A stretch of DNA of 64,000 nt from Mycobacterium adipatum (lineage in GTDB: Bacteria > Actinomycetota > Actinomycetes > Mycobacteriales > Mycobacteriaceae), in contig NZ_CP015596.1 of assembly GCF_001644575.1 (NCBI RefSeq), positions 1,178,001-1,242,000 on the forward strand, read 5' to 3'. Numbering within the stretch: position 1 is the stretch's first letter; each line of letters opens with the position of its first letter. Shown here piece after piece: positions 33,787 through 42,793 of the stretch. The position numbers and the translations under genes are program-made. The notes below the pieces were generated by a model. The model had not been told where the DNA came from and did no database searches. It saw only the letters and a list, made by a program, of their open reading frames with translations.

Positions 33787-34104
33787 AGCTGTGCCCGGCG
33801 GATTCACCCGCGGGGTGTGGCTGGATGTACAGCAGCGCAGATGAGGCGGCGCCAGATGAAGCAATAACCGTGACCGCTCACGGGCGGACTGTTGGACCGG
33901 CAGAGCGCCCGCCGCTGCGGGCCGGGCCTTATCGGTCTCGACCCGGCGGACTCCGATGGGTGCGGCCGGGCGGGGATACCGGCCGCGCGGCGATGGGGTC
34001 ACCCCCGTCACACTCGACGGTGCGCCGAAGGTGATCCGGGCAGTCCAATGCTGCATCCACTGGGGCGGCCAAGAGGTTGCCGACCTACTGCCTACCCGGT
34101 GTAG
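33787..34104. other. 318-base stretch without a recognised gene
   Basis: Open frames here are short and of no known family. A + frame of about 30 codons before 34100 (IRAVQCCIHWGGQEVADLL) could be a gene remnant, but I cannot place it. Lies between the ArsR operator and the tRNA fragment. Confidence 0.3.
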
Positions 34105-34143
34105 CAGAAGGGTCTCATCGGATCGACCGATGAGACCCTTCTG
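34105..34143. terminator. strong hairpin, terminator of the tRNA-Pro fragment
   Basis: Perfect 17-bp stem starting CAGAAGGGTCTCATCGG with loop ATCGA. It lies 16 bases beyond the 3' end of the tRNA fragment on the minus strand, with A-rich/T-rich flanks in the arms (AGAAGG/CCTTCT). Confidence 0.75.
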
Positions 34144-34159
34144 GCCAGCACTTCCGCTG

Positions 34160-34202
34160 TCGGGGTGGCGGGATTTGAACCCACGACCTCTTCGTCCCGA
34201 AC
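34160..34202 (-). tRNA. 3' fragment of tRNA-Pro, probable attachment-site remnant
   Basis: On the minus strand the sequence runs from an anticodon-loop TTCGGGA (CGG anticodon likely) through CGAAG, the variable region, T-arm GTGGGTTCAAATCCCGC and acceptor CCACCCCG plus discriminator A. The D-arm and 5' acceptor half are missing: upstream of the anticodon loop the sequence becomes unrelated. Such anticodon-to-3'-end fragments are left when an element integrates into a tRNA gene. The 3' side (chromosome) is on the left, so the element would lie to the right. Not a functional tRNA. Confidence 0.75.
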
Positions 34203-34518
34203 CACGCCACCTGGGGTTTTGATGACGTTGGGTACGTTGGCCCGCGTAAGTTTTCCCAGCTCAGCTGCATTGGGTGGGTTGGCGCGCGCAGGAGTCGCGA
34301 AAATCTACTGCGGACTGCCTGCGGACTGAGACACCTTGGTGGTCAAGGCCGCCTTTGATTTACCGAGAGCGGGAACCTTGAAATCAGGATGTCAGTTTGG
34401 ACGCTTACTCGACGGGCTTGCAACACCAGATCACGACGGATCCGCAACCAAAGATCACGTCTGCGAATGGACCTCGCGTTCCTCGCATTCCTCGCTTCCA
34501 CTAGTAGTGCGTTGCTCC
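34203..34518. other. non-coding junction DNA next to the tRNA fragment
   Basis: No gene seen. It contains the direct repeat TGCGGACTG at 34309-34317 and 34320-34328, and an imperfect repeat TTGGGTACGTTGGC / TTGGGTGGGTTGGC at about 34228 and 34270. Short repeats beside an att core can be integrase arm sites, but no integrase gene is present in the window. Confidence 0.35.
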
Positions 34519-37500
34519 TTATTTCTGCGTGGCGGTGTCAGCTACTGGGGTCCGCGTTGCTTTGGAAGGCCACCAGCTGGCTTCGCGTAGAAGTGTGGCG
34601 ATGGCGGGCACGGTGAGGGTGCGCACGAGGAAGGTATCGAGCAGCAATCCGAAGCCGATGATGAGGCCGGCTTGGATCATGATTGCGACTGAGCCGACCA
34701 TGAGGCCGAACATGCTGGCGGCGAATATCAGACCAGCTGAGGTGATGACGGCTCCGGTGTTTGCCACGGTGCGCAGGACGCCGACGCGGATGTTGGTCCC
34801 GGATTCTTCGCGGAGCCGTGAGACGAGCAGCATGTTGTAGTCGGCGCCGACGGCGACGAGGATGATGAATGCCAGTAATGGTACGGGCCAAGCGATTTCG
34901 TAGCCCAGTCCCCATTGGAATACCACAACGCCGATGCCGAGCGAGGCGAGGTAGTTGAGCACGACGGTGCCTAAGAGGTAGAGCGGTGCCAGGAGTGCGC
35001 GCAGCAGTAGGACCAGGATGACGCCGACGATGATTATGGTGGCGACGGCCAGTTGTGCGAAGTCGGCCCATAGGAATCGTTGGATATCGGAGTTGACGGC
35101 GGGGAAGCCGGCGACGGATACGGTGGCGTCGGCGAGCGACGTGTTGGGTCGTGCGGTGTTGGCGGTGTCGGTGATGCGGCTGGCGAGCTCCATGGCTTCG
35201 ACGCTGTAAGGGTCGTGGCTGCTTTCGATCATGAACCGCGCGGTCTTGCCGTCCGGTGAGAGGAATTGCTTGGCAACATCGGTGAATTGCCGGTTCTCGA
35301 ATGCATTAGCGGGCAAGTAGAAACCGCTCGAGGAGTCGGAGTCCGCCGCTGCGCGTGAGGAATTCTGTAGTTGGGTGGCGATCTGGCTCATACCGGACAG
35401 CATTTCGATGTTGCTGTCGGCGAGGGTGCGGACACCGGTCGCGAGTGCTTGAGCGCCGGAGGCGAGCTGTCCGATTCCCTCCTGCAATCGGCGGAGATTG
35501 GTGGCTAGGTCGGCGGGGTCACCGAGGGCTCCGAATGCCTTGTCCAGCGAGGCGACTGCGTTCTGGACGTTGGAGAGGGTGCCACCAACGGTGGCATTGG
35601 TCGCGGGATCGTAGCGGTCCCCGAGGTCGGCGATCTGGTCGAAGAATCCGCTGTCGCGCAGGCTGACCAAAATCTTCACCTGGTCACGAATTTGGGCGCA
35701 CTGCGGGGTGGCGGCACACCACGGTGAGGTGTTGAGCGCGCCCACGAGTGGATCGAGCTGGGTGATCGCGTTCTGCGCCTGGTTGGCCAGCGGTCGCAGT
35801 CCTGGGCCGGATTGGATGGCTTGGTCGACGGCGGGGGCGGTGGCGGAAAGTTGTTGCAGCAGTGGGCGGAACTGGTTGACCTGAGTTCCCGCGGATTGAG
35901 CTTGGGTGAGGATTCCGGCCAGTGGCGCGAGGGCGGTGCGCACCGTGCCATCGAGTTGGGCGAGGCCGTCGGCGAGCTGGTCGGCGCCGCCGGTGAGTTT
36001 GGCGAGGTCGTCCTTGCGTGAGTTGCCCTCGGCGACCGCGCCGGCCATTTTCTCGCCGATCTGGCCGTTCTGCCAGGCCAGTTCTGCTTGGTCGAGGCGC
36101 TCCCCGGTGGGGCGGGTGACTCCGGACACCCTGGTGACGCCGGGGATCTGGGAGACGCGAGAGGCCATCTCGTCGAGATCGGCCAGCCCCCTCCCGGTCC
36201 GCATGTCGGTCGGGTTCTCTACGACGAGGAACTCGCTGATGACGACGTCCTTGCGGAAGTGGCGGTCCAGAAGTTGGTAGCCCTGGTTGCTGGCCGTGGT
36301 GTCTGGTTGTCCCTTGCGGTCGTCGTAGCTGATTTTGATGGTCGCAGCGGCTGCCGACAGGGCGAGCAGGATGGCCAGGCTGACGATCAGCAGTGGCACC
36401 GGACGGCGGACCACGGCGACGGCGACGCTGTTCCAGTAGCGGCGGGTGCGATCGGATTTGGGTTCACCGATGCCGCGTTTGGCGGCTAGCGACAGCACGG
36501 GTGGCAGCAGGGTGACGGTCGCCAGAAATCCGAACAGCACGGCGATGGCACACGCGGGGCCCAGGGCGGCGAAGACGCTGAGCCGCGCGAAGACCATGGC
36601 CAAGAACGCGAGTGCCACGGTGGCGGCGGACGCCAGGATGACGCGCCCGATGCTGGCGGTGGCGTGGATGATCGCCTGATCGGCGGGTACTTGGGCGCGG
36701 CGCTGCTCGTGGTACCGGCTGATCAGAAAAACTGTGTAATCAGTTCCGGCGCCGAGCAGGATCGCCGTCATGAATGCGACGGTGAACTGGGAGACCGGCA
36801 TGCCCATCTCGCCGAGGGCGGATAGCACGCCGCGCCCAACCGCCAGGCTCAACCCGATTACCAGCAGTGGCAACAGCGCGGTGAACACTGACCGGTAGAC
36901 GATCAGCAAGATCAGGGCGATCACGCCGGCGGTAGCGATCGAGATCAACAGCAGGTCGTGCTCGGCGGAGGCGATCATGTCGCTGAAGGTCGCCGGTGGT
37001 CCCGTCACTTGGACGGTCGTGGTCGATCCGGTGAACACCTCCGCGGCGATGTCGCGCACCGCGTTCAAGGATTCGGCTGCCGTGGGGTCTCCGAGGGTGC
37101 CGGTGACACCGACGGGCAGATACCAGGCTTTGCGGTCGGCGCTGACTGCCTGAGCTTCGGTAATCGGATCGGCCAGCAGGTCCTGCACCAGCAGGACGTG
37201 GTCGCCCTCGGCCTGCAACCGGCGCACGAGTTCGCCGTAGCGCTGCCGTGCAGTTGGAGTCAAGCCAGTGGGGTCTTCCATGGCGACGAACACCATGGTT
37301 TTCGAGCCTTCTTCGCCGAACGCGGCGCTCATGCGGTCAACCGTCTGCAAGGACGGGGCGTCGCGAGGAATGAGGTCCACCGACTGTTGGCGCACCACGG
37401 TTTCCAGCTGTGGGAACAGCAGCGCGAGAACCACCGCGGCGCCTAGCCATACCCCGATGACGAGCGCTTTGTGTCGGAGGGTGAACCGGGCCAGGGTCGC

Positions 37501-37605
37501 CAACCGTTCGCTGTACTCGCGAGTGTCGGCCGGGTCGGTGGATCCGTTGGCGCGCCGACCAGGCCGCTTGGCCTGGCTTGGGGCATCTGCACTGCCGTCG
37601 GTCAC
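34519..37605 (-). CDS. MmpL-family RND transporter
   Basis: 1028 aa, GTG 37605. Two MMPL halves, each with a large extracytoplasmic domain and about six membrane helices. The Asp-Tyr proton-relay pairs are present in GAGTDYTVFLISRYHEQR (about residue 290) and VGADYNMLLVSRLREESG (about residue 925). MmpL proteins carry lipids or siderophores across the inner membrane. No mmpS gene is adjacent, and no polyketide or lipid synthesis gene is beside it, so cargo is unknown. Divergent from a TetR gene 373 bases away, whose product probably controls it. Confidence 0.9.
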   Translation of the reverse strand: MTDGSADAPSQAKRPGRRANGSTDPADTREYSERLATLARFTLRHKALVIGVWLGAAVVLALLFPQLETVVRQQSVDLIPRDAPSLQTVDRMSAAFGEEGSKTMVFVAMEDPTGLTPTARQRYGELVRRLQAEGDHVLLVQDLLADPITEAQAVSADRKAWYLPVGVTGTLGDPTAAESLNAVRDIAAEVFTGSTTTVQVTGPPATFSDMIASAEHDLLLISIATAGVIALILLIVYRSVFTALLPLLVIGLSLAVGRGVLSALGEMGMPVSQFTVAFMTAILLGAGTDYTVFLISRYHEQRRAQVPADQAIIHATASIGRVILASAATVALAFLAMVFARLSVFAALGPACAIAVLFGFLATVTLLPPVLSLAAKRGIGEPKSDRTRRYWNSVAVAVVRRPVPLLIVSLAILLALSAAAATIKISYDDRKGQPDTTASNQGYQLLDRHFRKDVVISEFLVVENPTDMRTGRGLADLDEMASRVSQIPGVTRVSGVTRPTGERLDQAELAWQNGQIGEKMAGAVAEGNSRKDDLAKLTGGADQLADGLAQLDGTVRTALAPLAGILTQAQSAGTQVNQFRPLLQQLSATAPAVDQAIQSGPGLRPLANQAQNAITQLDPLVGALNTSPWCAATPQCAQIRDQVKILVSLRDSGFFDQIADLGDRYDPATNATVGGTLSNVQNAVASLDKAFGALGDPADLATNLRRLQEGIGQLASGAQALATGVRTLADSNIEMLSGMSQIATQLQNSSRAAADSDSSSGFYLPANAFENRQFTDVAKQFLSPDGKTARFMIESSHDPYSVEAMELASRITDTANTARPNTSLADATVSVAGFPAVNSDIQRFLWADFAQLAVATIIIVGVILVLLLRALLAPLYLLGTVVLNYLASLGIGVVVFQWGLGYEIAWPVPLLAFIILVAVGADYNMLLVSRLREESGTNIRVGVLRTVANTGAVITSAGLIFAASMFGLMVGSVAIMIQAGLIIGFGLLLDTFLVRTLTVPAIATLLREASWWPSKATRTPVADTATQK

Positions 37606-37978
37606 TTGGCCTCCACTGGTAGCGATACTGCCGGTATCGGTACGCTACCGCACGTAGTGCAAGTGGTGACGGCGACCGGTGGGGGCCTCGCTCAAGAGCG
37701 TCATGAGTCGACTCCCTACGGGATTGCGGCGGGCCAGTCGGCCGCGAATACCTGCACGGCGTGCAGGGCGCCTCCTACCGCCACCGTCGCCAGTGCCGCA
37801 CGATCACTGCTGGGGGCGGGAATGACGACAGCCGCTGCCACGTCTCTGAGAACTCGAAGTTTGAGCGTTCTGATCGTCAATCGCTGCCCTCCGCGGAGTC
37901 CTATGGTGGCACGCGCCCCCATTGGGGGCGGATGCTACCAAAGTGTTGCGACCTACTGTGGCTTGCCAAGATGGACAT
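37606..37978. other. 373-base divergent intergenic region with several dyads
   Basis: No gene supported. It holds an inverted repeat GGTAGCG...CGCTACC at 37618-37649 next to the mmpL start and a perfect palindrome CCTGCAC-GGC-GTGCAGG at 37751-37767. Both are candidate operators for mmpL or tetR. Confidence 0.4.
37751..37767. promoter_or_regulatory. 17-bp palindrome between mmpL and tetR
   Basis: CCTGCAC and GTGCAGG arms with a 3-nt centre, in the middle of the divergent region. Suitable for a TetR dimer; binder not known. Confidence 0.35.
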
Positions 37979-38620
37979 GTGCGGACGCGGTCGAAGAGAT
38001 GGGGCGGGCGTACCGGTGCTGAACGCCGGGCGGAGCGCCGTCAGCGCCTCATTGATGCCGCGACGGAAATCTGGAGTGAAAGCGGTTGGGCAGCAGTCAC
38101 GATGAGAGGAGTGTGCGCCAAAACCGGCCTGAACGACCGTTACTTCTACGAAGACTTCAAGACCCGCGACGAGTTACTTGTCGCTGCATGGGACGGCGTG
38201 CGCAACGAGATGCTCGGTGAGGTTTCTGCGACGCTCGCAGAACGCATCGGGCAGCCGCCGATGGAGACCATCCGCGTGACCATCGCCGCGGTGGTCGACC
38301 GGATTGCAGAGGATCCGGGCAGGGCGAAGATTCTACTGGCTCAACACGTGGGCAGTTCCCCGCTTCAGGATCGGCGCGCTGTCGCACTGCAGGAGGCGAC
38401 ACACCTGGTGATCGCAGCCAGTGAGCCACACCTGAGGCCGGAAGCCGATGAAACCGCCCTTCGGATGGACACACTGGTGGCCGTTGGTGGCTTCGTCGAA
38501 TTGATCACCGCATGGCATGCAGGTTTGCTTGACGTCATCCAGGGGGAGATCGTGGAGCACACGAGTCGGCTTGCCGAGACGCTCGCCGAACGTTATTTGG
38601 TCGACGACGCTGGCCTCTAA
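37979..38620 (+). CDS. TetR-family regulator (paralog of the one at 58663)
   Basis: 213 aa from GTG 37979 (VRTRSKRWGGRTGAERRAER). The HTH covers RLIDAATEIWSESGWAAV and MRGVCAKTGLNDRYFYEDF. The ligand domain carries LLAQHVGSSPLQDRRAVALQ. It can be aligned by eye without gaps along nearly its whole length with the TetR at 58663-59304, and the start context CAAGATG-N5-GTGCGGAC is shared, so one arose by duplication. Probably controls the divergent mmpL. Confidence 0.88.
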   Translation: MRTRSKRWGGRTGAERRAERRQRLIDAATEIWSESGWAAVTMRGVCAKTGLNDRYFYEDFKTRDELLVAAWDGVRNEMLGEVSATLAERIGQPPMETIRVTIAAVVDRIAEDPGRAKILLAQHVGSSPLQDRRAVALQEATHLVIAASEPHLRPEADETALRMDTLVAVGGFVELITAWHAGLLDVIQGEIVEHTSRLAETLAERYLVDDAGL

Positions 38621-38711
38621 TGTTGTACAGCGGCGTTCATGTGTTCAGTCCGGAATGAAGCAAGCGGAGGCACCTCGACATTCGCGAAGCGCGGCCGGGA
38701 GGCGCCAGAAG

Positions 38712-39353
38712 CTAACTCTGAGGTTTGGCTTTGGTCGTGGCCGACTCGACTGCGTTCTGCAGCAGCACATAGCTGCCGAGGCTGCCCAGGAAACCTGCGC
38801 AGTGCTGAACGAGTTCATCGGTGGTGAACTCGAGTTCTCCGTCGAGCCAGCGGCGCAAGACTTCGAATAACCCACCCACACCCAATGTCGAGGCCAAATG
38901 GGCAACGCCCACTGCGGAGTCGGCGATGTCAAGGTGAAGTCTGGCCTCACGCAATACGAGGTCGGTGAAACCGGTCATCATGTCGCTGCGTAACTCCCGA
39001 AGCAGCGGCTCCGTTGCAGATTCCACGAACAAGATCCGACCCAGTCGAGGATCATTGTTGATCATGCTGACCAGCCCGCGGATCGGCGCGTACGCGAGCA
39101 CCTCGGGTGGGGCGCCGGCATCGGGGATCGCGTCAACTATCACCTCCTGGAAGGTTGCGTAGAGCTGCTGGTAGACAGCTCGCAAGAGGGCGTCTCTGTC
39201 AGGGAAATGCTGATAGAAGTAGCGTGACGTCACGCCGGACTCAGCGCATACGGCAGTCACCGTGGCGGCGGCAACGCCGTGCGTGCCGATCAACTCCATC
39301 GCGGCCTCGATGAGACGCGTGCGCCTGTTCCGGTGACGCTCCTCGGCGGACAT
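38712..39353 (-). CDS. TetR-family transcriptional regulator
   Basis: 213 aa from ATG 39353 (GTG 39380 also possible). HTH: RTRLIEAAMELIGTHGVAAAT...CAESGVTSRYFYQHFPDRDAL; ligand domain ends LGSLGSYVLLQNAVES. Divergent from the metal-dependent hydrolase gene, with a TCTGACT/AGTCAGA dyad between them; likely represses both. Confidence 0.87.
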   Translation of the reverse strand: MSAEERHRNRRTRLIEAAMELIGTHGVAAATVTAVCAESGVTSRYFYQHFPDRDALLRAVYQQLYATFQEVIVDAIPDAGAPPEVLAYAPIRGLVSMINNDPRLGRILFVESATEPLLRELRSDMMTGFTDLVLREARLHLDIADSAVGVAHLASTLGVGGLFEVLRRWLDGELEFTTDELVQHCAGFLGSLGSYVLLQNAVESATTKAKPQS

Positions 39354-39402
39354 CCCGCTGTACACCCGCACCGATCGCACAACGCATAGCTTGCCATCTA
39401 AT

Positions 39403-39424
39403 TCTGACTAGGCGTAAAGTCAGA
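39403..39424. promoter_or_regulatory. TetR operator candidate
   Basis: Inverted repeat TCTGACT-N8-AGTCAGA in the 102-base divergent region, 32 bases before the hydrolase start. Confidence 0.5.
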
Positions 39425-39455
39425 TCATCAGTGCCCATGACAACAGGAGAACAAC

Positions 39456-40325
39456 ATGAGCGACGATTCGTCCACACGGCCCACCACGCGGGTCGTCCCG
39501 AAGCCCCGCCGTGTCCGATTCGACATGCCTGCTGAGACCAGTCGGCAGCACTTCGTCGATGGCGACTTGGTGATGAGCCACTTTGTGTCCACCTTGTCGG
39601 CCACGTTCCCCGAAGGCGAAGACTTCTTCATCCGGTCAGTCCGCGAGTACCGGGACCACATCAGCGACGCTGACCTGAAGGAGGCGGTCAAGGGATTCAT
39701 CGCTCAAGAGGCCACCCACCGGCACCAGCATCGGCTGCTCAACGATCGCCTTCAAGCGATGGGCTATCCCACCGAGGGGATCGATCGGCATATCAAGAAG
39801 TTGGTTGGCCGACTCGAGAAGCGTTTTTCTCCCAAGATGCGCCTGGCTGTGACGGCAGCCCTCGAGCACTACACGGCGACATTCGCCGAGATCATTCTCA
39901 CCAGCGACGAAGCTCAAGAACTGATCGGCTACACCGAGGTGCGGCCGATTCTGCTTTGGCACGCACTGGAGGAATGCGAGCACAAGGCCGTCGCTTTCGA
40001 TGTCTACGAGACGGTCGGTGGAAGCGAACGCACCAGGGTCTGGGGAATGCGGATCGCCAGTCTCCTATTGTTCACCGAGTTGGTCATCCAGACCACCCGC
40101 TCTCTGGCCGGCGATCGTGCCGCCTACAACCCGGTGCGGTTGCTGCGCAGCCTTCGAGCCTTCCGTCATAACCCGCTGTTCAGCCGAGCAGCGATTGAGC
40201 GCTTCCGTTCCTACACCCACGCCGGGTTCCATCCCGACGACTGGGATAGCGCAGAAATCCTCGAACGTTGGACCAAGGAACTCTTCGACGCCGATGGCGG
40301 CCAACAGCTACGGAGTAACGTGTAG
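39456..40325 (+). CDS. metal-dependent hydrolase family protein (PF10118 type)
   Basis: 289 aa, ATG 39456 with AGGAGA upstream. Helical protein with metal-ligand patterns EATHRHQHR (about residue 84), EHYTATFAE and WHALEECEHKAVAFDVY (about residue 168), which look like a ferritin-type dimetal site. The family is labelled metal-dependent hydrolase, but actual reactions are hardly known; in actinobacteria its members often sit near steroid or hydrocarbon oxidation genes. Controlled by the divergent TetR. Confidence 0.8.
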   Translation: MSDDSSTRPTTRVVPKPRRVRFDMPAETSRQHFVDGDLVMSHFVSTLSATFPEGEDFFIRSVREYRDHISDADLKEAVKGFIAQEATHRHQHRLLNDRLQAMGYPTEGIDRHIKKLVGRLEKRFSPKMRLAVTAALEHYTATFAEIILTSDEAQELIGYTEVRPILLWHALEECEHKAVAFDVYETVGGSERTRVWGMRIASLLLFTELVIQTTRSLAGDRAAYNPVRLLRSLRAFRHNPLFSRAAIERFRSYTHAGFHPDDWDSAEILERWTKELFDADGGQQLRSNV

Positions 40326-40504
40326 GTCGACAAGTACTTTTGTGGTGAAAGCCGCCATATGGAACGACCTCTTCACGAAGAAGTGCGTTGCGCCGTGGCC
40401 GCATCGCGCGTTCAGGCATTCCGCTGATGCGGGCGGAAGGGCCATTACCGCCGTCCCGTCAGCGTCCGAAGACGTCCCGGCAAATCTGCACACAAGTTGG
40501 CGCC

Positions 40505-41053
40505 GTGTCAGCGAGCGCGCATGTCTTCTACGAATTGCTGTCCGGAGTTGCGATGCCGTTCGCGTCGGTGATTGGTCCGGTGCCGGCAGCGACGGGTTGG
40601 GGCATGAGCACCGCAGTAGTACTTCGCATGGCGGAACGTGCCGATAAGCGTCACGAGGCTGTCCTCGGTGTTGTGAACGGCCTGTTCCTGACGACCGTGT
40701 TGGCTCACTTCATACACTGGCCGAAGCGCTGGAGATTTGGTGTGCCAAGCCTGTCCGAGTGCGAAGGACTATGCGGCCCAATCCTGGTGCCTTACAACGG
40801 TATTCTTTACATTTCGGGGCTCAGTGCTGTAGCCGGATTGCTGGAGAATGGTCGCCGAGGTGCGGTCCGTGGTGCGATCGTCCCGCTGCTGGGTGTTCCA
40901 GTTCTCCTTCGACTGCAGCGGATGGAATTCCGTCGGCTCAGTCTTCAGGCCCGGCGCAATCCTCGGTGGTGGAATCGCCGTCTGCAGATGCAACCGCCCG
41001 ACCGTTCGACATCGTCAGATCCCGACCAACAGGTGCTAGGGGCAGAGTCATAG
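40505..41053 (+). CDS. hypothetical membrane protein
   Basis: 182 aa from GTG 40505 (VSASAHVFYELLSGVAMPFA). Three or four hydrophobic segments: FYELLSGVAMPFASVIGPV, VLGVVNGLFLTTVLAHFI, ILYISGLSAVAGLL, AIVPLLGVPVLL. The Arg-rich C-terminal tail is presumably cytosolic. No family recognised, but the frame is clearly protein-like, unlike the other five. 180 bases downstream of the hydrolase gene, possibly the same transcript. Ends 31 bases before a convergent gene. Confidence 0.6.
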   Translation: MSASAHVFYELLSGVAMPFASVIGPVPAATGWGMSTAVVLRMAERADKRHEAVLGVVNGLFLTTVLAHFIHWPKRWRFGVPSLSECEGLCGPILVPYNGILYISGLSAVAGLLENGRRGAVRGAIVPLLGVPVLLRLQRMEFRRLSLQARRNPRWWNRRLQMQPPDRSTSSDPDQQVLGAES

Positions 41054-41084
41054 CACGGAGTCGACATGGCGAGCCGATCACCCT

Positions 41085-41660
41085 TCAGTCAACGGAGGGT
41101 CGAACTCCGTCAGGGGGCCATCCTTCGAGGCCGTCTTCTAGCGGCACGTGCAAGGACCGCAGCAGCGCTGAGAACAATCTCCAATTCCCGATCGCGGCGA
41201 CGAGTTCGACGAGGACGGCCGGGTCCCCGTGCAACGCGCGCTGACACTCAGCCCAGGTTTCATCCGAGATGGTGCCGTCACGCAACGTCTCGTCTGTCGC
41301 CGCCAGTACCGCCCGCTCGGCTTCGCCGAAGTGGCCGGCGTTCTGCCAGTCGCGCACCCCGAGCAGGTCGCGTTCGGGCACATCGAGCAAGCGGGCAACC
41401 CTCCAGTGTTGCGTCCACTCATAGACCGAATCAGTGACCCAGCCGATTCGCATGATGATCAGCTCCCGTAGCCGCGCATCCAGCGCGCCTTTCCACAGCA
41501 ACGCCTCCAGCATTCCATGCAATGCGACGGCTACAGGGGGCTGATGAAGCGCGATCCTGAAAACAGACAGTTCAGCCATGGCGTCCGGAATCCCGCATTG
41601 AGCGGCGCGCTCGCGGGCATCTGTCAGGGCAAGCATGTCAACCCGGCTTTGGCTGCTCAC
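41085..41660 (-). CDS. carboxymuconolactone decarboxylase (AhpD-like) family protein
   Basis: 191 aa from GTG 41660, with AGGA upstream. The CMD fold is indicated by LDARLRELIIMRIGWVTDSVYEWTQHWRVARL (read as adjacent parts, residues 65-96), but the AhpD redox CxxC is absent (SVYEW occupies that place), so it is not a peroxidase partner; a decarboxylase or unknown role is more likely. Last gene of the minus-strand unit thiolase-ADH-CMD, 35 nt after the ADH stop. Confidence 0.82.
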   Translation of the reverse strand: MSSQSRVDMLALTDARERAAQCGIPDAMAELSVFRIALHQPPVAVALHGMLEALLWKGALDARLRELIIMRIGWVTDSVYEWTQHWRVARLLDVPERDLLGVRDWQNAGHFGEAERAVLAATDETLRDGTISDETWAECQRALHGDPAVLVELVAAIGNWRLFSALLRSLHVPLEDGLEGWPPDGVRPSVD

Positions 41661-41695
41661 GGTGGATCCTTCCGGTTGGGCGCTAGTTGGCGCTG

Positions 41696-42793
41696 TCAGG
41701 CGATCGGCACAAAGACGTTGTGCAGAGCGGGGACCCGGTCCGGCTCGTTGCCGGCCAGAAGGTCGAGCAGCCCGGGCAGGCCGGCGAAACCGGTGATCTC
41801 GCGGTGCAATTCTTCGAAGGGCCAACGCCTAGAGACCAGCAGCTCGATGGCGCTCTGGTAGGCGGGGTAGTCGACCCCCAACGAACCGAAGATGCGTAGT
41901 TCCTTGAATACGAGCAGGTCTGGCTCGAAGCCCGGCGCTCCGCCGCCGCCGCGTGTGCCCGCGACCACCACGCGTCCGCCGGGCTGCGCGAGTCCGACGG
42001 CGTCCGCGAATGCGGCTGGCGCCTTCGCGGTGACGTCGACGACGACATCTGCGAGCCGGCCGGTCGCCATTTGCAGGGCCTGCGCCGGGTCGTCTTCGGT
42101 GACGTCGATGGTCAGGTCCACGCCGAACTGGTGGGCTGCGGCTAGCCGAGTTCGGTCGCGAGGGCCGACCCCGGTCATCGCGACGAATGCCGCTCCGGCC
42201 TCCTTGGCGGCTACGGCAGCACAAATCCCGCGGATCCCTGGTCCGAGGACCGCGACGACGTCGCCCGGGCTTGTCTCGGGCAACATGGCAGCCCATTTGA
42301 TCCCTGCCCCAAGCGGATTGAACAACGTCGCGACGATCGGGTCGAGTCCGTCCGGGACCGGCAACGGCATGGAATCGAACGGCAGATGCAGGTGGGTTGC
42401 ATAGCCTCCCCACAGGCCGGGCGGGATGTTCACGTCGACGAAGCCGAACATGGTGGCGAGGCCGTTGCTCGAGCACCTGCGATACTCGCCGCGGCCGCAC
42501 GAGTCGCACTCCCGACACGATCGGAACACCTCGACGGCGACTCGCTGACCCACCGAGACGCCCCAACGCTCGCGCGCGGCGTCACCGATTCCCTCGATGA
42601 CGCCGATGATCTCGTGTCCGGGGATGAAGGCGAACCCCGTCGGCAGGTGTCCGCTGAACTGCTCGTGGTCGGTTCCGCAGAGCCCGCACGCCTCGATCCG
42701 CAGGAGACCGGACTCGTCGTCGATGCGCGGCACCGGAAGATGCCGCCGTTCAAGGGTGCGCGGCTTGGTCAGCACGAGCGCGTCGGCGTTCAC
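41696..42793 (-). CDS. zinc-dependent medium-chain alcohol dehydrogenase
   Basis: 365 aa from GTG 42793, overlapping the thiolase stop by 4 nt. Catalytic zinc ligands in EACGLCGTDHEQF and GHEIIG; structural zinc cysteines CRECDSCGRGEYRRC (about residues 92-106). The Rossmann motif is VAVLGPGIRGICAAV. An NAD(P)-linked dehydrogenase of the threonine/sorbitol-type branch, working with the thiolase-like protein upstream on a catabolic intermediate. Substrate unknown. Confidence 0.88.
   Translation of the reverse strand: MNADALVLTKPRTLERRHLPVPRIDDESGLLRIEACGLCGTDHEQFSGHLPTGFAFIPGHEIIGVIEGIGDAARERWGVSVGQRVAVEVFRSCRECDSCGRGEYRRCSSNGLATMFGFVDVNIPPGLWGGYATHLHLPFDSMPLPVPDGLDPIVATLFNPLGAGIKWAAMLPETSPGDVVAVLGPGIRGICAAVAAKEAGAAFVAMTGVGPRDRTRLAAAHQFGVDLTIDVTEDDPAQALQMATGRLADVVVDVTAKAPAAFADAVGLAQPGGRVVVAGTRGGGGAPGFEPDLLVFKELRIFGSLGVDYPAYQSAIELLVSRRWPFEELHREITGFAGLPGLLDLLAGNEPDRVPALHNVFVPIA

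Noticed and set aside
33956..34222. open frame ending in GWRDLNPRPLRPE
   Set aside because: That peptide is the well-known false translation of tRNA sequence; it helped to identify the tRNA-Pro fragment instead.
37716..37922. 68-codon minus-strand frame between mmpL and tetR
   Set aside because: Ala/Val-rich but without ribosome site or family; it overlaps the operator-like dyads.
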